Assembly (NCBI GenBank): GCA_903893975.1
Contig: CAITOL010000102.1
Span: 1-41,821, forward strand
Length of the DNA stretch: 41,821 nt
Origin: an uncultured Rhodospirillales bacterium
GTDB lineage: Bacteria; Pseudomonadota; Alphaproteobacteria; Acetobacterales; Acetobacteraceae
Reading direction: 5' to 3'
Part shown: positions 25,882 through 34,797 of the stretch, one piece after another
Layout of the letters: each line of letters opens with the position of its first letter
How positions within the stretch are numbered: position 1 is the first letter of the stretch
Notes under the pieces: model-generated
Databases searched by the model: none
The model's input: the letters and a program-made list of their open reading frames with translations, nothing else
Told to the model about the DNA's origin: nothing
Position numbers and translations under genes: made by a program

Positions 25882-26559
25882 GTGAACGCTTCTCAATTAC
25901 GCGCCCGGCTCGCCACCCCCGCCCCCGAACCCGGCCACGGCCCGGCCACGCGCACCTTGCGCGATGTCCCCGCCCTCGGCGCCCCGATCGACAGCGACCT
26001 CGGCGCCGCCTTGCTCACCGACCATCTGGTCCCCGCCGCCGTGCTGGTCGCCTTCCTGCAAGGCACGGAGCCAGCGGTGCTGCTGACCAAGCGCACCGCG
26101 CATCTGAACAAGCACGCCGGCCAGGTCAGCTTCCCCGGCGGCCGCATCGACCCGGATGACGCCAGCCCCGAAGCCGCCGCCTTGCGCGAAGCGGATGAGG
26201 AAATCGGCCTCGCCCCGCGCCATGTCGAACTCATCGGCCGCCTCGGCGACTACGTCACCGGCACCGGCTATCGCATCACCCCCGTGCTCGCGTTGCTGCC
26301 CGAAGGGCTGGAACTGGCGCAACTCGACCTCGTCGCCTCGCCGCATGAGGTCGATGAGGTGTTCGTGCTGCCGCTGCACGTGCTGCTGGACCCAGCAGCC
26401 CCGCAATGGCGCCGCTCCAGCTTCGATGGCCGGGTGCGGGAATTCTGGGTCTGGCCGCATGCCGAGCACTACATCTGGGGCGCCACCGCCGCGATCCTGG
26501 TGCATGTCGCCGCCCGGCTGCGCGGCGAAGCCCCGCCCAACCGCCTGCCCCCGGCCTAG
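25882..26559 (+). CDS. NUDIX hydrolase, CoA pyrophosphatase type
   Basis: A 225-residue hydrolase. The CoA-specific motif LLTKRTAHLNKHAGQVSFPGG is visible (residues about 68-88), directly followed by a NUDIX box whose metal-binding part is ALREADEEIGL. Family members cleave coenzyme A and oxidised CoA to phosphopantetheine and 3',5'-ADP. The GTG start lies 9 bp after the DUF1285 stop and has no strong ribosome site, suggesting coupling with the upstream gene. The CCA gene begins 11 bp downstream. Confidence 0.87.
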   Translation: MNASQLRARLATPAPEPGHGPATRTLRDVPALGAPIDSDLGAALLTDHLVPAAVLVAFLQGTEPAVLLTKRTAHLNKHAGQVSFPGGRIDPDDASPEAAALREADEEIGLAPRHVELIGRLGDYVTGTGYRITPVLALLPEGLELAQLDLVASPHEVDEVFVLPLHVLLDPAAPQWRRSSFDGRVREFWVWPHAEHYIWGATAAILVHVAARLRGEAPPNRLPPA

Positions 26560-26570
26560 CCGCTCCGGCA

Positions 26571-27725
26571 ATGCTCCGGATCGACCCCGCCCAGTTCCTC
26601 CCCCGCCCCGGCCTGCGCCCGCTCTGGGATGCCCTGCCCCAGGCCCGTCTCGTCGGCGGCGTGGTGCGCGACCTGCTGGCCGGGGTAGCCACGGCGGATA
26701 TCGACCTCGCCACGCCGGACCCGCCAGACGCGGTGATGCGCATCCTCGCCGCCGCCGGGATCAAAACCATCCCCACCGGCCTGGCGCATGGCACCATCAC
26801 CGCGCTCTGCGCCGGCCAGCATTTTGAAATCACCACGCTGCGTCGCGACATCGCCACCGATGGCCGGCACGCCGTGGTCGCCTACACCGATAACTGGCAG
26901 CAAGACGCCGCCCGGCGAGATTTCACCTGCAACGCCATGTCGCTGGACCGCAGCGGCACCGTGCACGACTATTTCGGCGGTGCGGCCGACCTCGCCGCCG
27001 GCGTGCTGCGCTTCGTCGGCGACCCCGCCACCCGCCTGGCAGAAGATTATCTGCGCCTGCTGCGGTTTTTCCGCTTCTACGCCCGCTTTGGCCGCCAGCC
27101 CCCGGCGCCGGAGGTCTGCCACGCCCTCACCGCCGCCGTGCCCGGGCTGGCGCAGCTTTCGGTGGAACGGGTCTGGCACGAACTCAAGCGCATCCTCGCC
27201 GCCGCCGCCCCGCTGGCCAGCCTGCGCCTGATGCACCACCTCGGCGTGCTGCCCGCCGTGCTGCCCAATGCCGCGCTCGATCGCCTCGCCGCCCTGCTGG
27301 CGATCGACGCACCGGCCGACCCGCTGCTGCGGCTGGCCGCGCTCTCGCCCGCCGACCCCACCCCCTTGGCCGACCGGCTGCGCCTGTCCGGGGACGAACG
27401 GCAGGTGTTGCTGGCCCTGCGCGGCCCGGTGCCGGACGACAGCGCCGATGACCGCGCGCCGCGACAGGCGCTCGCCGAGACCCCGGCAACCATCCTCATC
27501 CAGCGCAGCTGGCTCGCCGGCCGCACTGCCGCCCTGCGCCACCGCCTCGCCACCCTGCCCGCCCCGGTTTTCCCGCTGCAAGGCCGCGACCTGCTGGCCG
27601 CCGGCTTGCCGCCCGGCCAGGCACTCGGCCAACGCCTCGCCGCCCTGCGCCGCTGGTGGTGGGATGGCGGCTGCACCGCCGACCGCGCCGCCTGCCTCGC
27701 GGCCCTCGCCGACCTCCCGCCTTAG
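26571..27725 (+). CDS. CCA tRNA nucleotidyltransferase / poly(A) polymerase family
   Basis: A 384-residue class II nucleotidyltransferase. The head domain carries GGVVRD (29-34) and the catalytic DID (43-45), then RRDFTCNAM and EDYLRLLRFFRFYARFG, which position the tRNA and incoming CTP/ATP. It adds or repairs the CCA end of tRNAs. The ATG at 26571 lies 11 bp after the NUDIX stop; an in-frame extension upstream is NUDIX sequence read in another frame. The stop TAG (27723-27725) overlaps the TAA of the convergent gamma-glutamyltransferase, leaving no room for a terminator. Confidence 0.9.
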   Translation: MLRIDPAQFLPRPGLRPLWDALPQARLVGGVVRDLLAGVATADIDLATPDPPDAVMRILAAAGIKTIPTGLAHGTITALCAGQHFEITTLRRDIATDGRHAVVAYTDNWQQDAARRDFTCNAMSLDRSGTVHDYFGGAADLAAGVLRFVGDPATRLAEDYLRLLRFFRFYARFGRQPPAPEVCHALTAAVPGLAQLSVERVWHELKRILAAAAPLASLRLMHHLGVLPAVLPNAALDRLAALLAIDAPADPLLRLAALSPADPTPLADRLRLSGDERQVLLALRGPVPDDSADDRAPRQALAETPATILIQRSWLAGRTAALRHRLATLPAPVFPLQGRDLLAAGLPPGQALGQRLAALRRWWWDGGCTADRAACLAALADLPP

Positions 27726-29419
27726 GTCGGCTGCGCCTGTCCGGGCCAGAACCGCACCCGCCGCAAGGTCGGCCCGCCGCTCACCCCAATCGGGGTGCCG
27801 TCCGCCCGCCAGCACGCCGCCCCGGTCATGCTGCCATCCGGGTTGAACTGAATCCCGTTCATGCCGCCAGCCACATGCGGCTGCATCTGCACGTTATGCC
27901 CGCGCCGGCGCAGCTCCTTCTGCACGCTCTCCGGGATGGTATCCTCCACCTCTAGAGCCGGCCCCTCGGTCCACACCCGCGGCGCCTCCACCGCCTCCTG
28001 CAAGCTCATGCCGTGGTCGATCAGGTTCACCAACGCCTGCATCGCGCTGGGGAAAATCCGCTTCCCACCCGGCAGGCCCAGCGCATACACCACCTTGCCA
28101 TCGCGCAACGCCATCATCGGCGACATCGACGTCGTCACCCGCTTGCCCGGCGCGATGGACTGCGCCACGCCCGGGCGCGGATCGAACAAATTCATATAGT
28201 TATTCGGGATAATCCCGGTGCCCGGAATCACATAGCGCGCGCCGAAGGTGTTGTTGATCGTCTGCGTCGTCGCCACCACATTGCCGTCACGGTCGGCGGC
28301 GGTCATATGCGTCGTGTGCGCCCCTTCCCCCGGCGACACGCCCGCCCCCCAGCGTTGCGCCCGGCCCATGTCGATGGCCGCCCGCCGCTCGGCGGCATAC
28401 TCCTTGGAAATCAGCCGCGCCACCGGCACCGCCACAAAAGCCGGGTCCGCCGTCGCCACCGCCCGGTCGGCGAAGGCGATTTTCAGCACCTCGGCCAGCA
28501 GATGGATGCCGTCCACACTGCCAAAGCCCAGCCCGGCAATGTCGTAGCCCTCCAGCATGTTCAGCATCTGCGTGATATGCACCCCAGACCCGGCCGGCGG
28601 CGGCGGGCCGAGGATTTCCCACCCGCGATAAAGCCCGCGGATCGGCGCCCGCTCGATCACCTGATACTCCCGCAGATCGTCCAACCCGACATAGCCGCCA
28701 TTGGCCGCCATATGCGCTGCCACCGCCGCCCCGATCGGCCCGCCATGCAGCGCCCCCTCGCCCTGCTGCGCAATCAGCCGCAGGGTTTCGGCATAATCGC
28801 CGTTCACCAGCCGCTCCCCCGCCTGCAACGGCCGCCCGCCGGGCAACAACAAGGCCGATGCCGCCTGGTCGCGCCGCAAATCCGCCGCCGCCTCCTCGAT
28901 GCAGCCGCTCAGATAGGGCGTGGCCACAAAGCCGCGCGCGGCGTGGCGAATGGCCGGCTGCAACACATCATCCAGCGACAGCGTGCCGAACCGGCGCAAC
29001 GCCTCGCACCAGCCACGCAGCGATCCGGGTGCCGCCACCGCGCTCGGCCCCACCAGATTGGTGCGGCCCACGGTCTCGTAATTCTCCGGCGCGCCATCCG
29101 GCACCGGCTGGTACATATCCGCCCGCCCAGCCTTCGGCACCGTGCTCATCCCGTCCAGAATCCGGTGGCTGCCATCGGCGAGGCGGATATGCGCGGTGCC
29201 GCCGCCGACAATACCGACCATCATCGGCTCCACCACCGTCAGCGCGAACAGCGACGCAATCGCCGCGTCAATCGCATTGCCGCCCGCCGCCAGCATCTCC
29301 GCCCCGGCGGCGGAGGCAAGCGGATGGTTGGTCACCACCATGCCCCGGCTGCCCGTGGCCGGCTGCTTATCGGTGCGGAACGTGGTCGCGGCGCGCTGGC
29401 GCCAAGTGGCTTGTGTCAT
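27722..29419 (-). CDS. Gamma-glutamyltransferase family protein
   Basis: A 565-residue N-terminal nucleophile hydrolase. The autoprocessing site is HTTHM with catalytic Thr369 (first Thr of TTH), followed by DRDGNVV; GNAIDAAIASLFAL and GGGTAHIRL in the large subunit and GGKRIFPSAM in the small one also fit. It would hydrolyse or transfer gamma-glutamyl groups from glutathione and related peptides. The ATG at 29419 has AGGAGG 9 nt upstream. Unlike periplasmic relatives it shows no signal peptide (TQATWRQRAATTFRTDKQP), so it is probably cytoplasmic. It is divergent from a family 5 solute-binding protein gene, 94 bp away. Confidence 0.87.
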   Translation of the reverse strand: MTQATWRQRAATTFRTDKQPATGSRGMVVTNHPLASAAGAEMLAAGGNAIDAAIASLFALTVVEPMMVGIVGGGTAHIRLADGSHRILDGMSTVPKAGRADMYQPVPDGAPENYETVGRTNLVGPSAVAAPGSLRGWCEALRRFGTLSLDDVLQPAIRHAARGFVATPYLSGCIEEAAADLRRDQAASALLLPGGRPLQAGERLVNGDYAETLRLIAQQGEGALHGGPIGAAVAAHMAANGGYVGLDDLREYQVIERAPIRGLYRGWEILGPPPPAGSGVHITQMLNMLEGYDIAGLGFGSVDGIHLLAEVLKIAFADRAVATADPAFVAVPVARLISKEYAAERRAAIDMGRAQRWGAGVSPGEGAHTTHMTAADRDGNVVATTQTINNTFGARYVIPGTGIIPNNYMNLFDPRPGVAQSIAPGKRVTTSMSPMMALRDGKVVYALGLPGGKRIFPSAMQALVNLIDHGMSLQEAVEAPRVWTEGPALEVEDTIPESVQKELRRRGHNVQMQPHVAGGMNGIQFNPDGSMTGAACWRADGTPIGVSGGPTLRRVRFWPGQAQPT

Positions 29420-29513
29420 CGGATACGGCCTCCTGTTTTCCCGCAGCTTGCATGATGCTTGAAACGCCGCCAAGCCGTGTCACAATGCCGGCAACCAACA
29501 AGGGAACCGGACC
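29420..29513. promoter_or_regulatory. Short divergent promoter region ggt-like / solute-binding protein
   Basis: A 94-bp gap holding both ribosome sites (AGGAGG for the transferase, AAGGGA for the binding protein) and therefore two overlapping or very close promoters. Joint regulation is likely. No clear operator is visible. Confidence 0.4.
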
Positions 29514-31094
29514 ATGCAACGCCGCGACATCCTCAAATCCGCCCTCGCCGGCGCCGCCGCGCTCGCCGCGCCCAATCTGGCGCTGGCCCAGGGCAAGAAC
29601 GTGCTGCGCTTCGTGCCGCAATCCGACCTCGCCTCGCTCGACCCGGTCTGGACCACGGCGGACGTCACCCGCAATTACTCGCTGGCGGTGTTCGACACCT
29701 TGTTCGGCCTCGATGCCCAGTTCAACCCGCAGCCGCAAATGCTCGCCGGCTTCACCACCAGCGCCGACAAACTCACCTGGGAACTCACCCTGCGCGACGG
29801 GCTGATGTTCCACGACAATACCAAGGTGCTCGCCACCGACTGCATCGCCAGCATCAAACGCTTCGCCCAGCGCGACCCGCTCGGCCAGGCGCTCGGCGCC
29901 CGCATCGCGGACATGACGGCGGTTTCGGACAAACTGATCCGCATCCGCCTCAGCCAGCCCTTCGGCCTGCTGCCCAGCGCCCTCGGGCAGCCGTATTGCG
30001 TCATGCAGCCCGAACGCCTCGCCAAAACCGACGGCTTCACCCAGATCACCGAGGCCGTCGGCAGCGGCCCGTTCCGCTTCAAGGCCGATGAACGCCTGCC
30101 CGGCGCCCGCGTGGTGTTCGAAAAATTCGCCGGCTACGTGCCGCGCGCCGATGGTGTGCCCACCGCCACCTCCGGCCCGAAAGTGGCCTATTTCGACCGG
30201 GTGGAGTGGACCGTGATGCCGGACCCCGGCACAGCGCAATCCGCGCTGATCAATGGCGAGGTGGATTGGTGGGAAAACCCGTCCATCGACCTCATTCCGC
30301 CGCTGCGTAAGGACAAACGCCTGACCGTGCGGGTCACCGATGTCACCGGCGAAATCGGCTGCCTGCGCTTCAACCACCTGCAACCCCCGTTCAACAACCC
30401 CGCCATCCGCAAGATTGTGCAGCGGGCGATGAACCAGAAGGACGTGATGTCCGCCGTCGCCGGTGCGGAACCGTCGCTGATCAAAGCGCCGATCGGCCTG
30501 TTCGTGCCCGGAACCTCGTACGCGTCCGATGTCGGGATCGCCGACAACACCAATGGCTGGCACGACCTCGCCAAAATCAAGGCGGACCTGATCGCGGCCG
30601 GCTATAAGGGGGAGAAGATTGTCGTCCTCGCGTCGACCACTCAGCCGACCATCTATGCCGAAGCCCAGGTGGCCGGGGACGTACTCACCCGCATCGGCTT
30701 CAACGTCGATTTCCAAACCCTGGAATGGGGCACCGTGGTGGCCCGCCGGGCCAGCAAGGAACCGGTTGAGAAAGGCGGCTGGAACATCTTCTTCACCTAT
30801 CTCGGCGGCACCGGCAACATCTCCCCCGCCACCATGTCCGGCGGGCGCGGCAATGGGGAAAAGGCGTGGTTCGGTTGGCCGACCAGCCCCAAGATGGAAG
30901 CCTTGCGTGAGGAATGGTTCGCTGCGCCGGACCTGCCGGCCCAGCAGAAACTCACCGCCGCCATGCAGGCCGAATTCTGGGACTTCCTGCCCTATATCCC
31001 GCTGGGCATGTACGACCAGCCGACAGCGTATTTCAGCTACCTCAAGGATGTGCGGGACGGGTTCCCGCAGTTTTATGGGGTGAAGAAGGGGTAG
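29514..31094 (+). CDS. ABC transporter solute-binding protein, family 5, orphan
   Basis: A 526-residue periplasmic protein with a twin-arginine-like signal (QRRDILKSALAGAAALAAP, cleaved after LALAQ) and the SBP_bac_5 plan: SDLASLDPVWTTADVTRN, LTWELTLRDGLMFHDNTKV (about 86-104) and FNNPAIRKIVQRAMNQKDV. The ligand is probably a peptide; divergence from a gamma-glutamyltransferase suggests glutathione-type peptides (inference). As with the protein at 19699, no permease or ATPase gene is near. AAGGGA lies 9 nt before the ATG. Transcription ends in the hairpin repeat at 31103-31234. Confidence 0.86.
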   Translation: MQRRDILKSALAGAAALAAPNLALAQGKNVLRFVPQSDLASLDPVWTTADVTRNYSLAVFDTLFGLDAQFNPQPQMLAGFTTSADKLTWELTLRDGLMFHDNTKVLATDCIASIKRFAQRDPLGQALGARIADMTAVSDKLIRIRLSQPFGLLPSALGQPYCVMQPERLAKTDGFTQITEAVGSGPFRFKADERLPGARVVFEKFAGYVPRADGVPTATSGPKVAYFDRVEWTVMPDPGTAQSALINGEVDWWENPSIDLIPPLRKDKRLTVRVTDVTGEIGCLRFNHLQPPFNNPAIRKIVQRAMNQKDVMSAVAGAEPSLIKAPIGLFVPGTSYASDVGIADNTNGWHDLAKIKADLIAAGYKGEKIVVLASTTQPTIYAEAQVAGDVLTRIGFNVDFQTLEWGTVVARRASKEPVEKGGWNIFFTYLGGTGNISPATMSGGRGNGEKAWFGWPTSPKMEALREEWFAAPDLPAQQKLTAAMQAEFWDFLPYIPLGMYDQPTAYFSYLKDVRDGFPQFYGVKKG

Positions 31095-31102
31095 AAAAAG
31101 CT

Positions 31103-31234
31103 GTTCTTTTTGTGAACAAAAAGAACCAAAAAAACTTCGTCACCTCCTTGGCTTCGCCGTACTTTCCCAAGTGGGAGGGTGCGTGCGGAGCCAGAGTTGG
31201 AAAGTTTTTTGCTCCTTTTTTACAAAAAAGGAGC
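31103..31234. repeat. Intergenic double-hairpin repeat, copy C
   Basis: Same layout as copy A (26-159). Hairpin one, GTTCTTTTTGT/ACAAAAAGAAC with GA centre, is at 31103-31126 and identical to copy A. Hairpin two, GCTCCTTTTTT/AAAAAAGGAGC, is at 31211-31234; compared with copy A both arms differ by one base in a way that keeps pairing. AAAAAACTT (31129-31137) can pair with AAGTTTTTT (31202-31210), enclosing a spacer with GGCTTCGCCGTAC, also found in copy A. It fills the gap between the convergent solute-binding protein and rodA genes, where a bidirectional terminator is expected. Confidence 0.78.
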
Positions 31235-31238
31235 CCTT

Positions 31239-32408
31239 CTACCCAATCCTACGCGGCCCAAAGCCCGCCTCCTCGCCACCAAACTCCACGTCGCGATGCA
31301 CATGCACCGACATCAGCACGCCCATCCCGATCATCACCATAATCATCGCCGACCCCCCGTGGGACACCAGCGGCAACGGCACCCCGCCCACCGGGATCAC
31401 CCCCATCACCATCGCCAGATTGACGAACACGTACATGAAGAAATTCATGCTCACGCCCAACGCCACCAGCCGGCCATATTGATGCCGGCAGCGGATCGCG
31501 ATCACCACCCCGCCCAGCACAATCAGGCACAACAACCCCATCAGCGCGTAACTGCCGACCAGGCCGAACTCCTCCGCCCACATGGTGAAGATAAAATCGG
31601 TCTGTTTTTCCGGCAGAAAGTTCAGATGCCCCTGCGTACCCTGTAAAAACCCCTTGCCCCAGATCCCACCCGACCCAAGCGCGATTTTGGACTGAATGAT
31701 GTTGTAGCCCGCGCCGAGTGGATCGGATTCCGGGTTCAGAAACACATCGATGCGCGACCGCTGGTAGTCGTGCAAATGCGCGTAGGCCAGCGGCATCGCC
31801 CCGGCCAGCCCGCCGATCAGCACCAGCACCTTCCACCAGCGCAACCCGGCGCCGAGGAAGACCGTCATCCCCACCACGGCGGTAATCACCGCCGTGCCCA
31901 GATTGGGCTGCTTCAAAATCAACCCCACCGGCAGCAGCACCGCCAGCGTCGGCGGAATCAGAAACAGCGGATTGCCCACCCGCTCCCAACTCGCTTTATG
32001 GAACCAACTCGCCAGCGCCAGCACCAGAGCCAGCTTCATCAACTCGCTCGGCTGCCACTGCATGCCCGCCAGTTCGATCCAGCGCTGCGCCCCTTTGCCG
32101 ACATGGCCCATCCGCAGCACCAGCACCAGCAGCACGATACCGCCGGCATAGGCCACCCAGGACAGTTTGGCGATGAAGCGGATATCGATCATCGCGATGC
32201 TCAGCATCAATCCCAGCCCGAAGCCGAAGCGCAGAATGTGCTTGGTGGCATACGGGTCCGGCGCGCCGCCAGCGGCAGAGTACAACGCCACATAGCCAAC
32301 CCCGGCCAACCCACCGAGCAGCAACACATACAGCCAGGAAATGCGCAGGAATTTGCCGGTGAGCCCAAAGCTGGAGTCGCGCAGCAGCCGGCGCTCGAAC
32401 ACGCTCAT
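31239..32408 (-). CDS. rodA: Rod shape-determining protein RodA (SEDS glycosyltransferase)
   Basis: A 389-residue polytopic SEDS protein. Signatures include GKGAQRWIELAGMQWQPSE, KQPNLGTAVITAVVG, GKGFLQGTQGHLNFLPEKQ (with the essential periplasmic loop) and GGVPLPLVSHGGS. RodA polymerises glycan strands of peptidoglycan during elongation together with PBP2. The ATG overlaps the mrdA stop by 4 bp, so the pair is translationally coupled. It is the last gene of the mreC-mreD-mrdA-rodA operon and converges on the solute-binding protein gene, with hairpin repeat copy C between. Confidence 0.93.
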   Translation of the reverse strand: MSVFERRLLRDSSFGLTGKFLRISWLYVLLLGGLAGVGYVALYSAAGGAPDPYATKHILRFGFGLGLMLSIAMIDIRFIAKLSWVAYAGGIVLLVLVLRMGHVGKGAQRWIELAGMQWQPSELMKLALVLALASWFHKASWERVGNPLFLIPPTLAVLLPVGLILKQPNLGTAVITAVVGMTVFLGAGLRWWKVLVLIGGLAGAMPLAYAHLHDYQRSRIDVFLNPESDPLGAGYNIIQSKIALGSGGIWGKGFLQGTQGHLNFLPEKQTDFIFTMWAEEFGLVGSYALMGLLCLIVLGGVVIAIRCRHQYGRLVALGVSMNFFMYVFVNLAMVMGVIPVGGVPLPLVSHGGSAMIMVMIGMGVLMSVHVHRDVEFGGEEAGFGPRRIG

Positions 32409-34249
32409 TTCGCCGCCTGCTTGGCCGGCGCCACCTGCCCAGCCGGGTCGCGCAACAAGGTCTCGATCATAATTTCCCGCGCAATCGGTGCCGCCGCCTG
32501 TGCGCCGGCATTGCCATGTTCCACCACCAAAGCCAGCGCGTAGCGCGGCGCGTCATGCGGGGCAAAGGCGACGAACAGCGCATGCGGGCGGAACTCCCAG
32601 GCCAAATCCTCAGATTTGTAGCCGTGCTCGCGCTGCTCGCGGGTCACGTTGCGAACTTGCACAGATCCGGTTTTCCCGGCCATCTGTGCAGTGGCATAAA
32701 CGGGGGAGTTAAGCGGGCCCAATTTGGCCAGCGGCGCACTGCCGGCCTGTTCGTTCACCACCGCCCACATCCCCTCGCGCACCATCGCCAGCCCGCGCTC
32801 GGACACCCCCATGCTCGCCGCCACCGGCGCCACCGTCCCGCGCGTCAGGCGTGGCACCACCATTCGCCCCGTGGCCAGCCGCGCCGTCATCGTCGCCAAA
32901 GCCAGCGGCGTGGTCTGCACCCGGCCCTGGCCGATGCCGCAGACGATGCTGTCGCCGATATTCCACACCTCGCCCCGCCCGGCCGCCCAGGCGCGGGTCG
33001 GCATCAGCCCGGTGCGCGCGCCCGGCAGGTCGGCCTGCAAATCCACCCCAATGCCAAAGCGGTTGGCCATCGCCGCCAGCTTGTCGATGCCCATGCGGCG
33101 CGCAGCCTCGAAGAAATACACATCGCAGCTATTCTTGATCGCGCCGCGCAAATCCAGATTGCCGTGCCCGCCTTTGCTCCAGCAATGGTAACGCCGGTCG
33201 CCGTAATCCAGATAGCCCGGGCAGTTGATCGTCTCCCCAGCCGTCACCACCTTCGCCTCCAGCGCCGCCAGCGCCACCACGGTCTTGAAGGTGGAACCGG
33301 GCGAATACAGCCCCGCTACCGCCTTATTGATCAGCGGCGCCCGCCGGTTCGATGTCCATTCCACCCATTGCGCCTGCGACACGCCGGAATTGAACAGCGA
33401 CGGATCGAACGACGGGTTGGACGCCATCGCCAGCACATCGCCGGTGCGCGCATCCAGCACCACCGCGCTCGCACTCTCCTCGCCCAATCTTCCCAGCACC
33501 GCCTGCTGCAAATCGGCGTCGATGGTCAGGCTGATATCCTCGCCCGGCACGCCTTCCTGGCGGTCCAACTCGCGGATCACCCGCCCGTTGGCGTTCACCT
33601 CCAACTGCACCGCCCCGGCCCGGCCGCGCAGCACCTCGTCATGCACCCGTTCCATCCCGGCCCGCCCGACCCGCATGCCCGGCAGCGCCAGCACCGGATC
33701 ATCCTCGGCATCATCCTCCGCCGGCGGGGCGACGTAGCCGACTATATGCGCCAGCGTCGGCCCGAAGCGATATTCCCGCGTGGTGCCCACATCCACCAGC
33801 ACGCCCGGCAGGTCCGGTGCGTGCACCTCGATGCGCGCCATATCCTCCCAGGTCAGGAATTCGCGCAAAATCACCGGAATAAACCGCCGATGCCGGCGCA
33901 GATCGCGCTCGATCCGGGCACGATCATGGTCGGCCAGCATCACCACGCGGGCAAAATTATCCAGGGTCGCGCCCACATCGGCGGTTTGCTCGGCAATCAG
34001 CAACGCCCGCCAGTTCAGCCGGTTGCCGGCCACCACCACCCCGTTGCGGTCCAGCAGCCGCCCGCGCGGCGGCGCCAGCAGCCGGGCGCTGATGCGGTTG
34101 GAATCCGCCAGGGTGGCATAGCGCGCGCCCTCCACCACCTGCACCTGATACAGTCGCGCCGCCAGCGCCCCCAACGCCGCCACCTGCACGCCGCCGACAA
34201 TCAGCGCCCGCCGGGTGAACACGCCGGAATTCTGCGTCTCCCGCTTCAC
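32405..34249 (-). CDS. mrdA: Penicillin-binding protein 2 (peptidoglycan transpeptidase)
   Basis: A 614-residue class B PBP: N-terminal membrane anchor (ALIVGGVQVAALGALAARL), pedestal (PPRGRLLDRNG, residues 60-70), and transpeptidase domain with SPGSTFK (Ser319/Lys322), NSCD (Ser374/Asp376) and KTG (526-528). It crosslinks new glycan strands for elongation with RodA. The start is GTG at 34249, which forms a GTGA overlap with the mreD stop; the longer open frame is mreD sequence out of frame. The length matches PBP2. Confidence 0.93.
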   Translation of the reverse strand: MKRETQNSGVFTRRALIVGGVQVAALGALAARLYQVQVVEGARYATLADSNRISARLLAPPRGRLLDRNGVVVAGNRLNWRALLIAEQTADVGATLDNFARVVMLADHDRARIERDLRRHRRFIPVILREFLTWEDMARIEVHAPDLPGVLVDVGTTREYRFGPTLAHIVGYVAPPAEDDAEDDPVLALPGMRVGRAGMERVHDEVLRGRAGAVQLEVNANGRVIRELDRQEGVPGEDISLTIDADLQQAVLGRLGEESASAVVLDARTGDVLAMASNPSFDPSLFNSGVSQAQWVEWTSNRRAPLINKAVAGLYSPGSTFKTVVALAALEAKVVTAGETINCPGYLDYGDRRYHCWSKGGHGNLDLRGAIKNSCDVYFFEAARRMGIDKLAAMANRFGIGVDLQADLPGARTGLMPTRAWAAGRGEVWNIGDSIVCGIGQGRVQTTPLALATMTARLATGRMVVPRLTRGTVAPVAASMGVSERGLAMVREGMWAVVNEQAGSAPLAKLGPLNSPVYATAQMAGKTGSVQVRNVTREQREHGYKSEDLAWEFRPHALFVAFAPHDAPRYALALVVEHGNAGAQAAAPIAREIMIETLLRDPAGQVAPAKQAAK

Positions 34250-34794
34250 GCGCGTTCCGGCTCGGCCAGGCTGCGTTGCGCCCGGGCAAAGGGCACCGCC
34301 AGCAGCGGATACAGCCCCGCCGCCAGCAACGCCGCGAACACCGCCGGCAGCACCGGCAGCAGCCGCAAGGTCAGCAGCGCCGTCAGCAACCATTGCAGCC
34401 CGGCCGCCGCCGCCGCCAGCAGCGCGAACGCCAGCCAGATCACCATAAACCCACCCCGGGCCAGAAACCGCCGCCCGGCGGTCGCCACCGCATGCAGCGC
34501 CAGCAAAATCACCACATTGGTGCCCAACGGCGCATAGCCGAGCAAATCCACCACCACCCCAAGCCCGAACACCATCAAAGGTGGCATGGACGCCGGACGA
34601 AACAGCGACCAGAAAAACACCGAGGCCAGCGCCATCGCGAACTGGATCTGCGGCTGGCCGGACAGCCCGAACGGGGCGGCCGCCAGCAGCACCAGCAGCA
34701 CCGTCACCACCAGCGGAAAGCCGCGCCGGGCCGCCATATCCAGCCGCCTGCCCCAACTCGGGCGCGGCCGGATGCCGGGCAGACGATCATCCAT
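34246..34794 (-). CDS. mreD: Rod shape-determining protein MreD
   Basis: A 182-residue inner-membrane protein with about five to six hydrophobic helices (PLVVTVLLVLLAAAPFGL near the N-terminus, GLGVVVDLLGYAPLGTNV in the middle). The DLLGYAPLG segment is typical of MreD. It works with MreC and the RodA-PBP2 pair in the elongasome. It starts 3 bp after mreC and ends in a 4-bp overlap with mrdA. MreD proteins vary widely, so the call rests on topology plus gene order. Confidence 0.85.
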   Translation of the reverse strand: MDDRLPGIRPRPSWGRRLDMAARRGFPLVVTVLLVLLAAAPFGLSGQPQIQFAMALASVFFWSLFRPASMPPLMVFGLGVVVDLLGYAPLGTNVVILLALHAVATAGRRFLARGGFMVIWLAFALLAAAAAGLQWLLTALLTLRLLPVLPAVFAALLAAGLYPLLAVPFARAQRSLAEPERA

Positions 34795-34797
34795 GCC

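Noticed and set aside
29514-31094. Complete peptide ABC transporter operon
   Set aside because: The genes on both sides are a transferase and rodA; no permease or ATPase frame exists near either solute-binding protein.
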